Positions 1 through 10,847 of a stretch of 64,000 nt of DNA are shown piece by piece (positions within the stretch are counted from its first letter, which is position 1; each line of letters begins with the position of its first letter). The DNA lies in NCBI GenBank assembly GCA_001695595.3, contig MBPM02000052.1, positions 434,001-498,000 of the forward strand, given 5' to 3'. The notes under the pieces are model-generated. The model was not told where the DNA came from, made no database searches, and saw nothing but the letters and a program-made list of their open reading frames with translations. The stretch comes from Plasmopara viticola (lineage: Eukaryota; Oomycota; Peronosporomycetes; Peronosporales; Peronosporaceae). The translations under genes were made by a program, and so were the position numbers.

Positions 1-1189
1 CGACAGAATACAGACTTAGTTCTGCTCGTACAGCTGAGAAAAGGTAGCAAGCTCTCTTTTCTCACAAAGCCCAGCAAGTCTCTGAAGAAGAAGAAAATTC
101 ATTATTTACTCAACGAATATAGCTGAGCTATGGAATATTAATATGATTTTCATATGTCGGGCGCCAAGACGTGAGTACCACTTAAACGATGGTCGATTCG
201 ACACGAAAAAAATATCTGGCCTGTAGACCTTTTAGCTTATCAAATAAATAAGTCGTGGCCATTAAATTTTAAAGAAAATATGAAAAAAAATACACAAAAT
301 TTGCCCGCAACTTTTTTTACCTATCTTTTTTTTGCATTAAGTCTCAATGAAAACAAATGTTTATCTTATCGCGACAGAATCAACGATCCCTATTCATACT
401 GTAAGAACCGTCACACAAAGTTGACCTTATGCTGCTTCCCATCAAAATGAGACCTGGAAGAATGATGGCTCCTGTACCTTTAAACGGTATATATAGCGAC
501 TCGCATACACAGCTTGCTTTGAAAGGTACCGGGGTGAATAAGTACCGTGTCAAACTTGATATAACAAATTTAATAGCTTTTTAAGAAAAAGATGTCGTAT
601 CAAGAAAGGAATACCATATTTTAATTTCCGTTTAATGTGCTTAGTTGCACGCTTTAATTTCCATAACCAGCACTACAAAATTGTAAGTTCACAAGCTGTA
701 TGGCTATTCTATGTAAGATACTGTCTGTCCGAGTTGCATTTTGTTTCAATTCTACCCCTACGCAAGTAGCCTATTATCCTGGACCTAAGCAAAGGCGTCA
801 GGATAAATCAAATTATGCCTCTCAATTGTAGGGCGCACAATTCGTGATGCTATAGCTTGCAGTCTAGCAGTTGGAACGTGTCATGACGATTGTGATCTAC
901 AAGTCAATTTTTATGCTTTTGAGCTCGAGTACGCGAGGTTCCACACCCAGATTAAAGAGGGTGAAATATTAGTTTTTTGACGCAGAAAGAAATTTAAGTC
1001 AAAGAACTCCTTTTTAAAGCAAAGGAAAAGAGAAGACCATGAAGGCAGCCTTGACCACGAAAGATTCACTTTGGAAGCGTCTTTTTTTTGCAACGCAATC
1101 CACATTAAGGTGCTTCGGGTCTCTACGCTTAAAATGCACAAAAGGGAGTCTCTCTAATGTCAATCTAGAAATTTGTTTTTTGAAAGCAT
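1..1189. other. AT-rich stretch, no gene recognised
   Basis: Both strands are full of stops and the only open frame is a short one near the right end with no recognisable protein character. I found no tRNA, SINE head or effector fragment here. It borders a degenerate repeat block that starts near 1190. Confidence 0.5.
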
Positions 1190-2150
1190 CAGCTATTGAT
1201 ATATAATTTGTGCGCTTTTAAGCTTGGGCTTGCGATCGGCCCGGATGGTACCAGCCGTATGGCCACACGAGTTCGCTTTACCAGCAAGATTGATTTCAAA
1301 AAATCCTTTAAATCTGCTGAAGGTTAATATCAAGTCCAAGAGATGATAGAAGTCCGTGTTTCGGCCGGCATACAATGCTGGATGCGTCGACATTATCTCG
1401 GGGAGGTCAATATGTGTGTGCCAATCTATAAGCGTCATATGTGGGGTCCCGAGTTTGCTATGTGGATAAGGATGGAGTGGAGGTCGGACCTGCAGACCGT
1501 ACCTGTGGTACTCGTGCGTCCTGAAGTGCCTGAGGGCATTTGAAAGACTTTTTACAAAACCAAGAACAAAGGAACTTTACCACATGCTCGCACTTTGAGA
1601 CAGCTTTAGCAAAGCGTTTGCTGTTGGCAAAATATTTCTCGTCAATCTTTAGGCCGAAGATCATTCTTCAGTCTGTGATCCGCAACATCATGCTACCCTC
1701 CTCGGCGATCGCCGAGGCTTTCGAGATGAGCTCTTCTCGTGGCCCTCACGCTTCTAACCCTGGCCTGGAAATCGCAAAGCTGTAGCGCTCAGTGCATCAT
1801 TAGCAAAGACAGCCGGGGCTATTGGTGTATTGTCATGCTTACACATGATTTGCGTCCGTCAGATACCGACCGCAAGAAATATTTAGACGAAGTTCACTTA
1901 GTGCGCTGCATGACGCCGGGGCATTCCGTCCTCCATTTTCTTGGTAGAAAGGTCGAGCGACACTGTCGCGTGAAGAACATTTTTTGTGAGTCTTTGTCGT
2001 TAAAGATGCCTTCAAATCTTGTATCCAAAAAAACATATTTATACTCTAACATGTCTTCGGAGTTTGCTGCCCACGTCAACAATACTGCTGTGGCGTCATG
2101 AGCCATTATTATTGTGGTGATTAGTGTACTTAGCTTCTTCAATTGAGCGC
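1190..2150. repeat. Degenerate copy of a dispersed ORF-bearing repeat
   Basis: This stretch shares patches with about 38750-39730, 60100-60900, 29620-30350 and 51300-52080, for example a motif reading roughly GCGCTGCATGACGCC after a CGTCCGTCAGATACCGACCGC-like patch. Several 60-120 aa open frames occur on both strands, but none stays open across the copies, so I do not call a gene. Scattered peptides that recur in other copies (FAKCEQ, VDYR, IHKT) suggest an old protein-coding ancestor that I cannot name. A 16-bp perfect palindrome centred at 1708 lies inside. Confidence 0.45.
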
Positions 2151-4930
2151 GGTCGCGTTTAGGGCCGGAGCATACGCATATGAGTCAAGTGTCTTGCTTG
2201 TGTAGCGACTCTAGCGCGCGCTCAAATTTCAGAAAAGTTATATAACGGCTCGAGAAAGCTTACATAGAGACTCGGGTGCGTTTGGATATATTTTGGAATG
2301 TCAAGGACATACGCTAAGCTAGACGCTATATAAATCAGCAAAGCATGTGCAAAGCGAAGCCTTAGCGGCAACAATAATTCTATTTTTAAGTATGCTTAAT
2401 ATTTTAAAAGTAGAGCTTCAATTAGAAAAAAAGTTCTTCTGCCACGAGACACGTACGTGTCTCAAGACTTCTAAATGTTGACGTTCCAACTCACCATAGC
2501 ATTGTCAAGACTAATTTCGTCGAATTGGTTTTTATTCTTGTCACGAGAAAATAGAACAGAATTGTACTTATACATCACATTAATAAATCGACTTAAGATG
2601 TTTAGTGCAATTGCAAGGCTCTATGTGGTTCAAAAATTCTATGCGAATTAATATGACATTAAACACTTAATATTGCCTCAAAAAGCACAACCATATAGCG
2701 CATGATAATTTAATAAAGTTTAATATTTTCTCATTTCTTAATTTACTATTGTGCTTTTGCAAAAATTGCATACTCAAGCGAATATCATATGCCATGCAGC
2801 AAGCATTTTAGGGCTAAGTATTGCGACAAGATACATGTATTTTTCATGCAAACTTTGCTAAGGAGTTGGTCACACAAATTTGTTGTAAAGGGATCCTACG
2901 TAAACGTATGCTTCTCAATTTTTCCTTAGAGCGTCAAATTCAGCGTAGATATTTCAAAAAGTAATAAGTGATCATTTACGCAAGATCACATGTATCGATT
3001 TTGTCTGTCTTGAAGCTCAGATCACGATGGACTATCCGGCTTTCATTTACATAAAGGCCGACTTAGCAATTTACAGATTAGTTCAATTTCATGTGAATCT
3101 ACACAGCGGCGCGCGAGTGTCAACTTTCTGGGGTATACCACATTATTTTTCTCTTCCTTCTCCATCCAATAGCTTTTGCACACAGCAATGCGAATGCTTT
3201 AATTACCTTCTATTGCTCTCAAAGGGTTAATTATTCCTACAATATATACCCCACTATAAAAGTCTGTTTCCATGGTACCTTCGCAACTCTTAAGAATATC
3301 TCATTGTTTAGACCATTTTAGTTGTACAATTACTTTTTTACTTTAAAAAAAGTAGAGATCAATTTACTTGAAAATAACTGTATGAGAAACCAATCACACT
3401 TTTCGGCCGGCTAGATTCTCTGTGGATTTTTCAGACCTCACCGCAGATTTTGACGAAGCAAGAGAACAACGATAGTCAACGCAGTTGACCAGCGTGCATA
3501 CAGGTTACCGCTGGTATACCAGTAAGCCAGACTTATGCAACAGTAGATCTTGTTGATCGTAACTCCTTAGAAATCCTCGATGACTTTTCAGTACAAAAAA
3601 TACTACCACCCTTTAGGTAAGATCAATGAAGGCTGTCTTCATGCAGCTACAACAGTGCCGATACGTTGCCAACAAACGAAGTCGTGAGTTCATCTGACAT
3701 CCTTGACACGCTAAAATGCATTGGTCCTGGGCGATATTTACCCCAACAGCACAGATAACATTAATTTGTTGGGCTCTCTTGCATTATGGTTTCTCAACAA
3801 CACGCGAGTTGTAATTTTGTTTAGAATATGCAACCACGAAGTCGATTGTGTATGCATTTCCAAAATGCTTTCTCACCATGACTTTACCTTTTTGTATAAA
3901 GGCCCTGGAAGTGTCTTTTCTAGCGTCTTCTCTCGCTTTGCTCCACCACTTAATGGTTCAACAAAGTGTAATATGTAAGTGTGCTACTTGAAGCGTCTTT
4001 TCTTGGTGGTATATCGACATAATATACGATGTAAACGTCCTATCAAGAATTAAAATATTGCAACTAGGCAAATTCGCTAGATGACCTGCTACCTGGTAGA
4101 CGGTTCCCCCAGGACCATACGATACTTTCAGATATCTGTGCATTGATGTCACTCGCAAACGGCATTTGGTAGTTCCGAATATTCAGCTGCGAAGTATATC
4201 TCCGTCAATGGCGACCCTTTTTCAAAAATATGCACTGGTTGCCGAGCCTGTAAAGCCTTTCTCCACCAGTTTCGAGCATCTACGCGCGGTTTCTGATTTT
4301 AATAGCGCCGGTCTTTTTTTGAACAAAAACTCGTGGCTTCCCGTGCGGAGAAGGCAAACTCTCGCCCACTCGCCTCCTACTTTATTGAAATATTTTCCAC
4401 CATCTCATGCCCAACTGAGGACATTAACCATTTGCAAGCGCAAATGAAACGTTGTTGTTGCTGCAAGTAAGACTAAAAAAATCAAAGTGAACAGCTTTAT
4501 AAGGAGTTATCGAGTGACATATAAGATTAATGGAGAAATGAGTAGATTCAAACGTGACGGCCTCAGCGCGAGTGTTAGAAAGCCCTAAAAGATCTGCTTC
4601 AAGAAGCATACACCCACTTTTCATTACCGTTGTCAGGACCATGCCCGGACGACATCATCTTTTAGCATGACGATTTTGCAAACTCGATTTCACATGACTA
4701 GATTAATGTTGTGGCACTTCATGCGTAAGATCACGTTTCGGTCCGTTGGTGGAGTGTTTTTTTATGACTCTTTTGGGTCATACATCTGGTGCCAACACTT
4801 ACGCGTTCTTCTGGCCCGGGTCATACAATATTTCTGCGAGGGCTCAATTTCATTTTGGGGTGCTCAGCGCCCTTTGATCACAAGTATCCCAAATGGTCAG
4901 ACAAAGAGGAGACCTAAACAGTGCTTTTAA
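2150..4930 (+). repeat. Dispersed repeat block, divergent copy (same order as 60900-63830)
   Basis: The segment follows the same order of patches as 60900-63830. Examples are the AACTTACATAGCGGCGCG-like patch at about 3095 and 62020, and the stretch at about 3860-4000 whose counterpart is at 62840-62990. Open frames at 3721-3978 and 4166-4447 correspond to degenerate frames in other copies (24575-24910 and 58249-58830 on the minus strand) and are not conserved as frames. Non-coding today; origin as a large duplicated unit is inferred. Confidence 0.5.
4735..4930 (+). mobile_element. Degenerate tRNA-like SINE, family 3
   Basis: A heavily diverged copy of the element best seen at 41650-41860 and 63525-63700. 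It keeps the order of an A-box-like GTTGGTGGAG patch, a GGGTCAT patch where a B box would lie, and a GGTGCCAAC patch. No target duplication is visible. Weak call, supported mainly by its position at the end of the repeat block as in the other copies. Confidence 0.3.
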
Positions 4931-5279
4931 GGTGACAATACGCAAATACATATCCTGATCATTCTTTTCTACTTTAAAGATCCCAATTACTGTTAACTTT
5001 ATTTGTTCAGAATTTTGCGTGGAAGTATCCGTTTTTAGGCCACTTTGACGGCTACATGTCTCACCACATAAATTTTCGAAGAGGCTTTACATCAGGTCAG
5101 CTTGCGACTTTTTCGGATTGACTTTGGACCCTTGAAGACCTTGAAGAGAATACTAAATCGGTTAGCTATGTACTTTTTACCAATGAACTGATGCGCATTC
5201 AAAAGCGAGGTCTAAGAACTGCGTCGAAAAGTTCCTGCTCTTTGCAGTAAGCTCAAGACTTTCTGACTGCTCGCACGTC
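4931..5279. other. Spacer, nothing recognised
   Basis: No open frame or repeat match could be supported here. It separates the repeat block on the left from the inverted-repeat arm that begins near 5280. Confidence 0.4.
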
Positions 5280-7352
5280 ATCGCCTTATGTGTGCGCGGC
5301 CTCTGTTCTACGAGCCGCATGCTCACGATTAGATCTCAATCTTTGTTGAGTAGAGTACATACCTTCGTCACCCTTAAATCTTGAGGTAGGTGGGCCAAAA
5401 GCCTGAATCTTGTCCACTTTGATCACAAGTTGACCGACCCGCGCGGTGCGAGTTTAAACCAGTGCTAGCAAATACTACAATGCTCTTTGGGTTTTAATAA
5501 TTTCTCAACCTCGATCAATTTCTTCAATCAACTGTATGAATTCGAACTCCTATCTTGAATATGACAACGTTCGGGCAGAAAAATAAATAGCGTTCCTTGG
5601 AATCAGGCACACAGCGATCTCCGACTTGCATTGGTTTTGCGTATGGATGAAAAGCTCGAAGCACTTTTCTGTGAGTTCCATTTCTACAATAAAGATAATG
5701 CTTTCATTTAAATAATCGAAAATTGAAGCTCGGGTTAGCTCTCGAGACTGAGTATGCCGCCAAATATTTGTGCCTGAGCCCTAGCACATAGCTCTACTCT
5801 TACAGCTCGCACGAAACAGCGTAAATTCGGAATGGGCCGTAAGAGCAGATAGAGTATTGACTACCGAGTGCGCTAGCTTAAGTGAGATTTTCCATGGGTG
5901 AATTTCAAATTACGACAGCTTACAATCTGTGACGTCACGTATGCAGGAGATCGCAAAATGGTTTGGCATTTGTTTCTACAAACTGACCAGCAACAATAAT
6001 ACAAGCTGACATACAATATACATTTGTTTTTCATTGCGTTTTGATTAATTGCTTATTCCATGCTAAAGTCTAACTAAACGAATTAGGCCTAAAAAGCTTA
6101 AGTACAGTTAAAAAAGGGTGATTTGTAAATTATGTACAGTACAGCTTAACATCATCGCCCCACTTGGTCAATTCAGAGAAAAAAACCGACCCTGTGGCCC
6201 GAGCGGTTAGCCGTTCGACCCAGGACCGGGAGGTACCTGGTTCAATACCCAAAGAATCCGAATTAAGGAAGCCGGAGACTAGTCACTAAAGTGGACGAGC
6301 CATCACACCCGAGTGTGTGACTGACCTACTAACTCGCGCCCGATTGGGTAATAATAGGGTTGGGTGGGGGACTACATACTGACCGAAAAAGCCCCATAGT
6401 GTAATGAGGGGTACGGAACCCGGTCCCAATATGAGTCGGATTGCTATCAGCATCCCGCGATAGAGACAGCTTAGTTGTAGCGCGTGGGTTCCGGTAGCTT
6501 AAATCTCAATTCAGAGAAAAACGCTTGAGTGGCCATTTCTAACTTTCGACTTATTAGCTTGTCGATTATAGACTATTTAATAAATACCTGGCAGAATGAG
6601 CCGCTTCTTTGGACTTAAAGAGGTCAGAAAGTTTATCGAGCACTCGCTGAAGAAATGCGGAGTGGGGTAATTTTACACTTCTTCAAATTCTTTGCTAGGT
6701 CGTCATACATGCGAGGGCTCAGCATTAAGTACAAGTTCTACCTGGTAGGAAGGCACCTTACACAAATCGAAGTGTAGGAAATTATGCGACTTTCTGGTGA
6801 ATGTACGTCCGCATCCGTGGTCATAAGGGAATTGACATGTGCATTATAAAAAATAAATTTTATTTATTAAACACCATCCTAAGGTTGGTTCTGCTGACCC
6901 TTCTTTGTATGCACATGATTAAGCTCTGTACATAAGGCAGATTACATATACGATTACGATACTCGCTAAACTACCTTGGCAGGCAAACATGTGTAGGTAT
7001 TAGAAGCCACCACTCCTTCAAGACTTACGAGAAAAGTCAGCTTTCACCACAACAGATCGACTTAATGTAGCGTCTCTTCGCATTACTGGACTAATCTTGC
7101 TCCAGTTGTCAATTTTATAAAAGTGGTCTTGTCCGAGGATTTTAGTATGGCAGGATCCCGTGCTTCTCGTTTCTCGAGGATCTATCTATTGGAAAGACGC
7201 TACCAACGAACGCAGTGACTACTATCGCCTGTTGTATTAATATTTTTGAGAGAAAGACATCTGTACTATCAACAAAAAGTGCGCGTTGCAGACTAAATAC
7301 AATTCTACACGAACGAGACATTAGAGTCTGTGTTAGCATCCAGCTCTGCACA
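5280..7352. repeat. Left arm of inverted repeat around effector A
   Basis: Read in reverse complement, this arm matches 10848-12960. Anchors are the CTCAAGATTTAAGGGTGACG patch (right arm about 12845, left arm inverted at about 5370), the GCATACAAAAAAGGATTAG-type patch (right about 11278, left about 6900) and the TGCAGAGCTGGATGCTAACA patch (right about 10848, left about 7350). The left arm is longer by a SINE at 6184-6505. A third, direct copy of the outer part lies at 49370-51070, and part of a fourth at 30700-31700. No gene is preserved in the arm. Confidence 0.75.
6184..6505 (+). mobile_element. SINE with tRNA-like head (family 1)
   Basis: The element starts AACCGACCCTGTGGCCCGAG. It has an A-box-like TGGCCCGAGCGGTTAG and, about 40 bases on, a B-box-like GGTTCAATACCC, the pol III promoter layout of a Leu/Ser-type tRNA with a derived body and end. 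It is bounded by a perfect 16-bp target duplication, TCAATTCAGAGAAAAA, at 6168-6183 and 6506-6521. The inverted-repeat partner (about 11734-11749) and the direct copy (about 49885-49898) both carry the empty site, so the insertion followed the duplications. Non-autonomous; needs a LINE-type reverse transcriptase in trans. Confidence 0.85.
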
Positions 7353-7421
7353 TTGAAACAATATATTCTTCATGAAAAAGTGTACTGAATTGCACTCTAA
7401 CAAATCCGACTTAATTGTAAT

Positions 7422-7752
7422 GTTGTGTTGCATTGTATTACGTTATCGCGTTGCCAAGTTATGCACGTGCTAGACTCAGTCTAGCTAGTCCACGGTATAG
7501 AGTGGTGTCCGCATACGTCGGGTCTCGTTCCGCGGGCAGTGCAGCCAGCACCGAGGTCGTGAGGGTCTTTCATTATTTTGTTTAGCTCCGACTTGGTAAG
7601 AGCCCGGGTGGCGCCCTGGTGCTGGAGACCGTCGCGTCGAGGGTGAGACTCGTTAGAGACCTGCAGATGCCCGAGAGCACCTGCCCGAAGCGCGCGAGCA
7701 TTTAGCCCCCACGCTTGGAAGGAGGGCGTCACCCCAACCTTTTCCGAAGGTT
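7422..7752 (-). mobile_element. SINE-like element, family 2
   Basis: A roughly 330-bp GC-rich element in AT-rich flanks, bounded by the perfect 14-bp duplication GACTTAATTGTAAT (7408-7421 and 7753-7766). On the minus strand it starts near GGAAAAGGTTGGGGTGACGC and ends in an (ATACA)n-like tail. Two other copies share the same 5' start, which argues for a discrete short element and not random 5' truncations of a LINE. I see no convincing tRNA A and B boxes. The paralogous site beside effector C (about 31762) is empty. Open frames inside it are not genes. Confidence 0.8.
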
Positions 7753-7766
7753 GACTTAATTGTAAT

Positions 7767-8170
7767 ACCAAATTACATTGTATGTATATATGACAACTTT
7801 ATCGATGTGCCTAAAGAATACAGCGCGCCTCTTCTGCATGATGTTAAACACCGACGTCTTTGGGAACGATCACGAATTTGATACCTCTTCTGTGTCGATG
7901 GTCAGCCGTTGACCCAACTCGCAGAGTCTAGTCTGGTCCCGTGTAGATGCAACAGTAAGACGTTAAAACGATCCTGTTTACAAATTTTTCAAATGGAAGA
8001 ATAGCCACAAGATTGGATACAGTTGATAACATAATGGATAAAATTAGACCAATACGCAACTCGAATGTAACACCAAATTCAGTACAAATTAAACAGGATC
8101 GGGTGTAGATCCTTCATACACCAGAAGCCAATTTTACCGCATATAGAGATGCCACTCGCGCCAAAAACTT
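7767..8170 (-). other. 3' flank of effector A, shared with effector C
   Basis: No gene. The stretch lines up with about 31770-32150 downstream of broken effector C: both carry a TTGTATGTATAT patch and a GCAACAGTAAGACGTTA-type patch. A and C were therefore duplicated together with their downstream DNA. No clear polyadenylation signal was picked out. Confidence 0.55.
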
Positions 8171-9577
8171 TCATTGAACTGACGGGGCTTTGTAAGAGCT
8201 TTTGCGATAGATATTACCAAGGCTAAGTACCGTTTCGACGTCTTCAGGCGATAATGCAGGGGGTGAGAGCACTAACGACTGTGAACTGTGCACGTTTGGG
8301 TGCTTATACGGGACATAACCATTGCTTGGACCGCCAAAGCTTGACCTTGAAGGTTTAGCAGAGATGGGGTGGAGGAGAGAGTTCGTCGATTTCGTTAAAA
8401 GTGGCATGACCGACTTCGAATTTCGCTTCTTCAAATGCTTAGATGGAAGACTGGTTGTGTCGGTGTTGCCGTTGAAGGGACGCTTTGATTGTTTGGAAAA
8501 GACGGCGTGGTCACTTTTGGAAGTTGATGCCACGTTAAATGACAAAGATGGATACGAACTCTGCATTGAGTGCGCATGTAAAGCCATAGCACTGCTTGTG
8601 CCCGTGCTTCCATCAGGCCTGAGCTTCGAATTCCATGGTTCGAGAATTCTATCGGGCTGACATCTTTTAAAAATATTGTACATCCGCACCCATCTCTGAT
8701 AATGCAAATTTAGCAAGTAGTTCAGCACGCCAAACTTCAGTGGATACGACAGTTCATTCCACTCATTCCACACTTTTATGTCCTCCTGCATTTTCCGCAA
8801 ACCCATAAGCACATACCGCTTGGCATGGCGTTCAAGATGCTGCCTGTGGGAATTTTTAGAATTTTTCTCAATGTTCCAACCTAATATGCGCCAAAGGAAA
8901 GACGTCTCTGCGGGAGTTGGCTTCATATTCTCGTCGCAGAGTCTGACAAACACTGCATGAACTCGCTCGATATTGTCCTTGTGTTTGGGTGACACAACTA
9001 TCGGCCACATGCCGCTAAAGTTGGATTTCCACGCCGGTAAACTGAGAATCACATTGCCAGAAATATCGCGAACAGGGTTGCCATAGAGGGCAGTCTGACG
9101 AGGTGGATTCCAATGTTTCTTTAATGCTTCGTCAGCACCTTCTGCCGCCTGTTTCAACAAACGATACTTTTCAGCACTTTCCATTTCCTTCATCGCCTCT
9201 GCAGCGTACAGCACCTCCTCTACAACCAGTGGTTGCGATGACGTCTTTTTCGCAGCCTCTCCGACGTGTGACTTCTTCTTCGTAGCCTTTCCAATGCGTG
9301 GATTCTTTAGTATTATCTCTGCAGCGCATGGTAACTTTTTGACACCTTCATTGATCATGCTCGCTAAAGCATCATAGACAGAGCGCTCTTCAGTGGCCAA
9401 GTCGTTGTGATCCTCACGGCTACCTCGTAAGAATCGATTTGGCAGCGACTTCACGATAGCATTACCGGCTGTTATCACGTCACGATCGAAGGTTTGGAGC
9501 GAGTGTCCAGATTTTGCAGCTATCTGGCTGCTGGTTACGACAAAAAGAGCAATCACGACGTAATGCACACCACGCAT
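8171..9577 (-). CDS. Secreted RxLR-EER effector (effector A), intact
   Basis: A 468-aa protein. Residues 1-21 form a signal peptide (hydrophobic stretch VVIALFVVTSS, likely cleavage after about AA21). RFLR lies at 48-51 and EER at 63-65, with an acidic linker, which is the classic oomycete translocation signature; such proteins are secreted and enter host cells. Residues 81-119 are Lys-rich repeats of about ten residues (roughly four units). A conserved core spans about 121-303 and ends in YQRWVRMYNIF. The remaining C-terminus is Ser/Pro-rich, probably disordered, with a basic HLKKRNSK patch that could act as a nuclear signal. The Met chosen matches the start of all paralogues. The gene stands alone, without introns, between inverted-repeat arms. 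Its host target is unknown. Confidence is high for effector identity and low for any molecular role. Confidence 0.9.
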   Translation of the reverse strand: MRGVHYVVIALFVVTSSQIAAKSGHSLQTFDRDVITAGNAIVKSLPNRFLRGSREDHNDLATEERSVYDALASMINEGVKKLPCAAEIILKNPRIGKATKKKSHVGEAAKKTSSQPLVVEEVLYAAEAMKEMESAEKYRLLKQAAEGADEALKKHWNPPRQTALYGNPVRDISGNVILSLPAWKSNFSGMWPIVVSPKHKDNIERVHAVFVRLCDENMKPTPAETSFLWRILGWNIEKNSKNSHRQHLERHAKRYVLMGLRKMQEDIKVWNEWNELSYPLKFGVLNYLLNLHYQRWVRMYNIFKRCQPDRILEPWNSKLRPDGSTGTSSAMALHAHSMQSSYPSLSFNVASTSKSDHAVFSKQSKRPFNGNTDTTSLPSKHLKKRNSKSVMPLLTKSTNSLLHPISAKPSRSSFGGPSNGYVPYKHPNVHSSQSLVLSPPALSPEDVETVLSLGNIYRKSSYKAPSVQ

Positions 9578-9668
9578 GGAGTAAGTTCTAGAGAGGAAAT
9601 ATCGCTATGGTATCTTTGTATCTTTTCAAATATTTCACTGGCCAACCATTTAATGGGTGCTGCAATAG

Positions 9669-9685
9669 AAAAAACACAATGATCG
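9669..9685 (-). promoter_or_regulatory. Possible oomycete initiator element of effector A
   Basis: On the minus strand the sequence GATCATTGTGTTTTTTC lies about 95-110 bases upstream of the effector A start codon. It resembles the oomycete core promoter (TCATT followed by a T-rich flank). The match is partial and I did not find an equivalent in front of effectors B or D, so this is tentative. Confidence 0.3.
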
Positions 9686-9773
9686 GTACATATGTAAAGT
9701 GTATGACTTTATGGGAATAGGTAAAGTTCCCTGCCATAATTGCTTAAAAAATGTATAAGAAATTACTTAAAGT

Positions 9774-10080
9774 CGCCCTCCTTCCAAGCGCGGGGGCTAA
9801 ATGCTCGCGCGCTTCAGGCAGGTGCTCTCGGGCATCTGCAGGTCTCTAATGAGTCTCACCCTCGACGCGACGGTCTCCAGCACCAGAGCGCCACCTGGGC
9901 TCTTACCAAGTCAGAGATAAACAAAATAATGGAAGACCCTCACGACCTCGGTGCTGGCTGCACTGCCCGCCGAACGAGACTCGACGTATGCGGACACCAC
10001 TCTATGCCGTGGACTAGCCAGACTGAGCCTAGCACGTGCATAACTTGGCAACGCGATAACGTAATACAATACAATACAAT
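9774..10080 (+). mobile_element. SINE-like element, family 2, 5'-truncated
   Basis: Same family as 7422-7752 but on the opposite strand. It begins at CGCCCTCCTTCC, lacking about 15 bases of the usual 5' end, and finishes in GTAATACAATACAATACAAT. No clear target duplication is seen. It lies upstream of effector A, so the gene has a family 2 copy on each side in inverted orientation. The open frame across it (9740-10105) is incidental. Confidence 0.75.
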
Positions 10081-10847
10081 GAAAACGATAAAAAATATAA
10101 AATAATTCTCCTGTATGATCAATTGCTATGAAGTCGCTCTTACTATTGTATGCACTAAATTTTGCTTATAGATCGTATTGTGTTGTATTGCCGAAAGAAT
10201 TATTGTGCCCCTACAAAGGGAAAGAGAAGCAAATATGAGAACTTAGAAATGGGAATTTTTGGGTGACTACAGGCAGGTGCGCAAAATTAATACAGCAACT
10301 ACATAAGCATGCATTTGCGTAAGATCCACATCAAATTTGAAGGACCGAGTATTAAGCAAAATCTACATGAGAAATGAATTTATCTTTTTCCAAAACGTAT
10401 TGAAATCCTTTCTTCATATTTAGCAGCTGATTTTGCTTAAATGTGCAGGTTTTTGTTTCAATTTGATATCTGATTCATGCAAAATTGAGAAAAGACTAAC
10501 TCTGTTGTATAAACCTCACGCACCGGATGACTGTGCATTTTAAGGCTCTAACAGAAGGCATTCCATGCAATTTATGTAGTCAAGTACTCGCATTGCGTTA
10601 CTGAGCTGCAATTTATTTTTGGCAGCTAACAATATCTCAAGCATCTGCCTTAGCAGCCAGGCCATAAATGTATCAAATATAGTGCTTTATAGGTATTTAT
10701 ACTTCTCGAGCTAATGTCGACACATTTGGTGTCTTATGTAAGACGATTTAGGAGGTATTTTGATCATATAGGCCCTGTGTCTCGTAAATTTATCGGTGCA
10801 ATGCATGGCTAGTGCACTTTTTCAAAAAGAATTCATTCTTTAATGTG
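10081..10847. other. Intergenic spacer with weak repeat similarity
   Basis: No gene. The part at about 10290-10690 resembles 16730-17160 and 29160-29420 in order of patches (CGTATTGAAATC, GCAGCTGATTTTGCTT, ACTCGCATTG, GCATCTGCC). It is probably an older copy of the same dispersed unit. Confidence 0.4.

Noticed and set aside
1701..1716. 16-bp perfect palindrome CTCGGCGATCGCCGAG
   Set aside because: Short, single, and not kept in the related repeat copies; likely chance.
8322..8660. 112-aa open frame on the plus strand
   Set aside because: It is antisense to effector A, and the analogous frames at 20709-21095 and 45241-45459 are antisense to B and D. They mirror codon use of the real genes and have no signal or motif of their own.
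9740..10105. 121-aa frame and similar frames at 7481-7771, 22966-23226 and 43267-43632
   Set aside because: All lie in the GC-rich family 2 SINE-like element, where stops are rare by composition; they have different ends and no conserved start.
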